Assembly (NCBI RefSeq): GCF_018446385.1
Contig: NW_024589857.1
Coordinates: 806,001-870,000, forward strand
Length of the DNA stretch: 64,000 bases
From: Zingiber officinale
Lineage: Eukaryota > Streptophyta > Magnoliopsida > Zingiberales > Zingiberaceae
Direction of reading: 5' to 3'
Shown: one piece after another, positions 63,904 to 64,000 of the stretch
Layout: each line of letters opens with the position of its first letter
How positions within the stretch are numbered: the first letter of the stretch is position 1
The notes under the pieces: model-generated
Seen by the model: only the letters and a program-made list of their open reading frames with translations
The model's database searches: none
Told to the model about the DNA's origin: nothing
Made by a program: the position numbers and the translations under genes

Positions 63904-64000
63904 TTGTTCTTATATCACAATTCGCCAAACTAGAAACGCCAAAATGTAAAGAGAAATAGCACAGATTCAACCTTTTTAAGCCCTAAGATCTGCCGCTTCC

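Overview
The window is plant nuclear DNA, almost certainly from a monocot. Genes are split into many short exons with GT-AG introns, intergenic DNA is AT-rich and full of nested retroelements, and one intronless gene is extremely GC-rich, a pattern usual in commelinid monocots. The LTR families, with short repeats such as GATCGATCC and blocks of TAGCTTCACTCACTAGG, and an Au-like SINE make a ginger/banana relative (Zingiberales) plausible, but that is inference.

Layout. 1-2.1 kb: retroelement debris, a minisatellite and a complete SINE. 2.57-3.96 kb (+): mitochondrial Fe-S assembly protein ISCA1, three exons. 5.09-17.63 kb (-): VPS45, a Sec1/Munc18 trafficking protein, 13 exons; its 5.9-kb first intron holds an antisense RTE LINE and an L1 remnant. 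18.9-19.8 kb: a Gypsy-type LTR. 21.18-28.85 kb (-): FIP37/WTAP, the m6A writer subunit, 14 exons. 29-46 kb: a repeat-dominated block. It contains a Copia element with a perfect 5-bp target duplication, a solo LTR nested in its 5' LTR and a TRIM nested in its 3' LTR. It also contains a SNF2-helicase gene fragment split by two MITEs, two further LTRs, a SINE and hAT-like MITEs. 47.03-52.1 kb (-): an MCC1-like GNAT acetyltransferase with three upstream ORFs. 52.35-54.82 kb (+): an intron-containing ribosomal protein S23 copy with two in-frame stops, in divergent orientation to the acetyltransferase. 56.03-57.44 kb (+): a GC-rich intronless UGT73-type glycosyltransferase. 58.08-58.40 kb (+): a small single-pass membrane protein. 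58.70-63.90 kb (-): a P4-type lipid flippase of the ALA9-12 group, 11 exons.

The genes do not form a pathway; they are independent housekeeping and specialised-metabolism genes. Exon models were assembled by eye from splice sites and known family sequences. For ISCA1, VPS45, FIP37, MCC1-like and the P4-ATPase all phases close, giving 137, 565, 353, 254 and 1197 residues. I saw no tRNA or rRNA gene, no CRISPR array and nothing bacterial or viral beyond retroelement fossils. I did not find a convincing new biological system. The most unusual items are the decayed RPS23 paralogue, the helicase fragment with datable MITE insertions, the nested LTR stack and a small SINE family.
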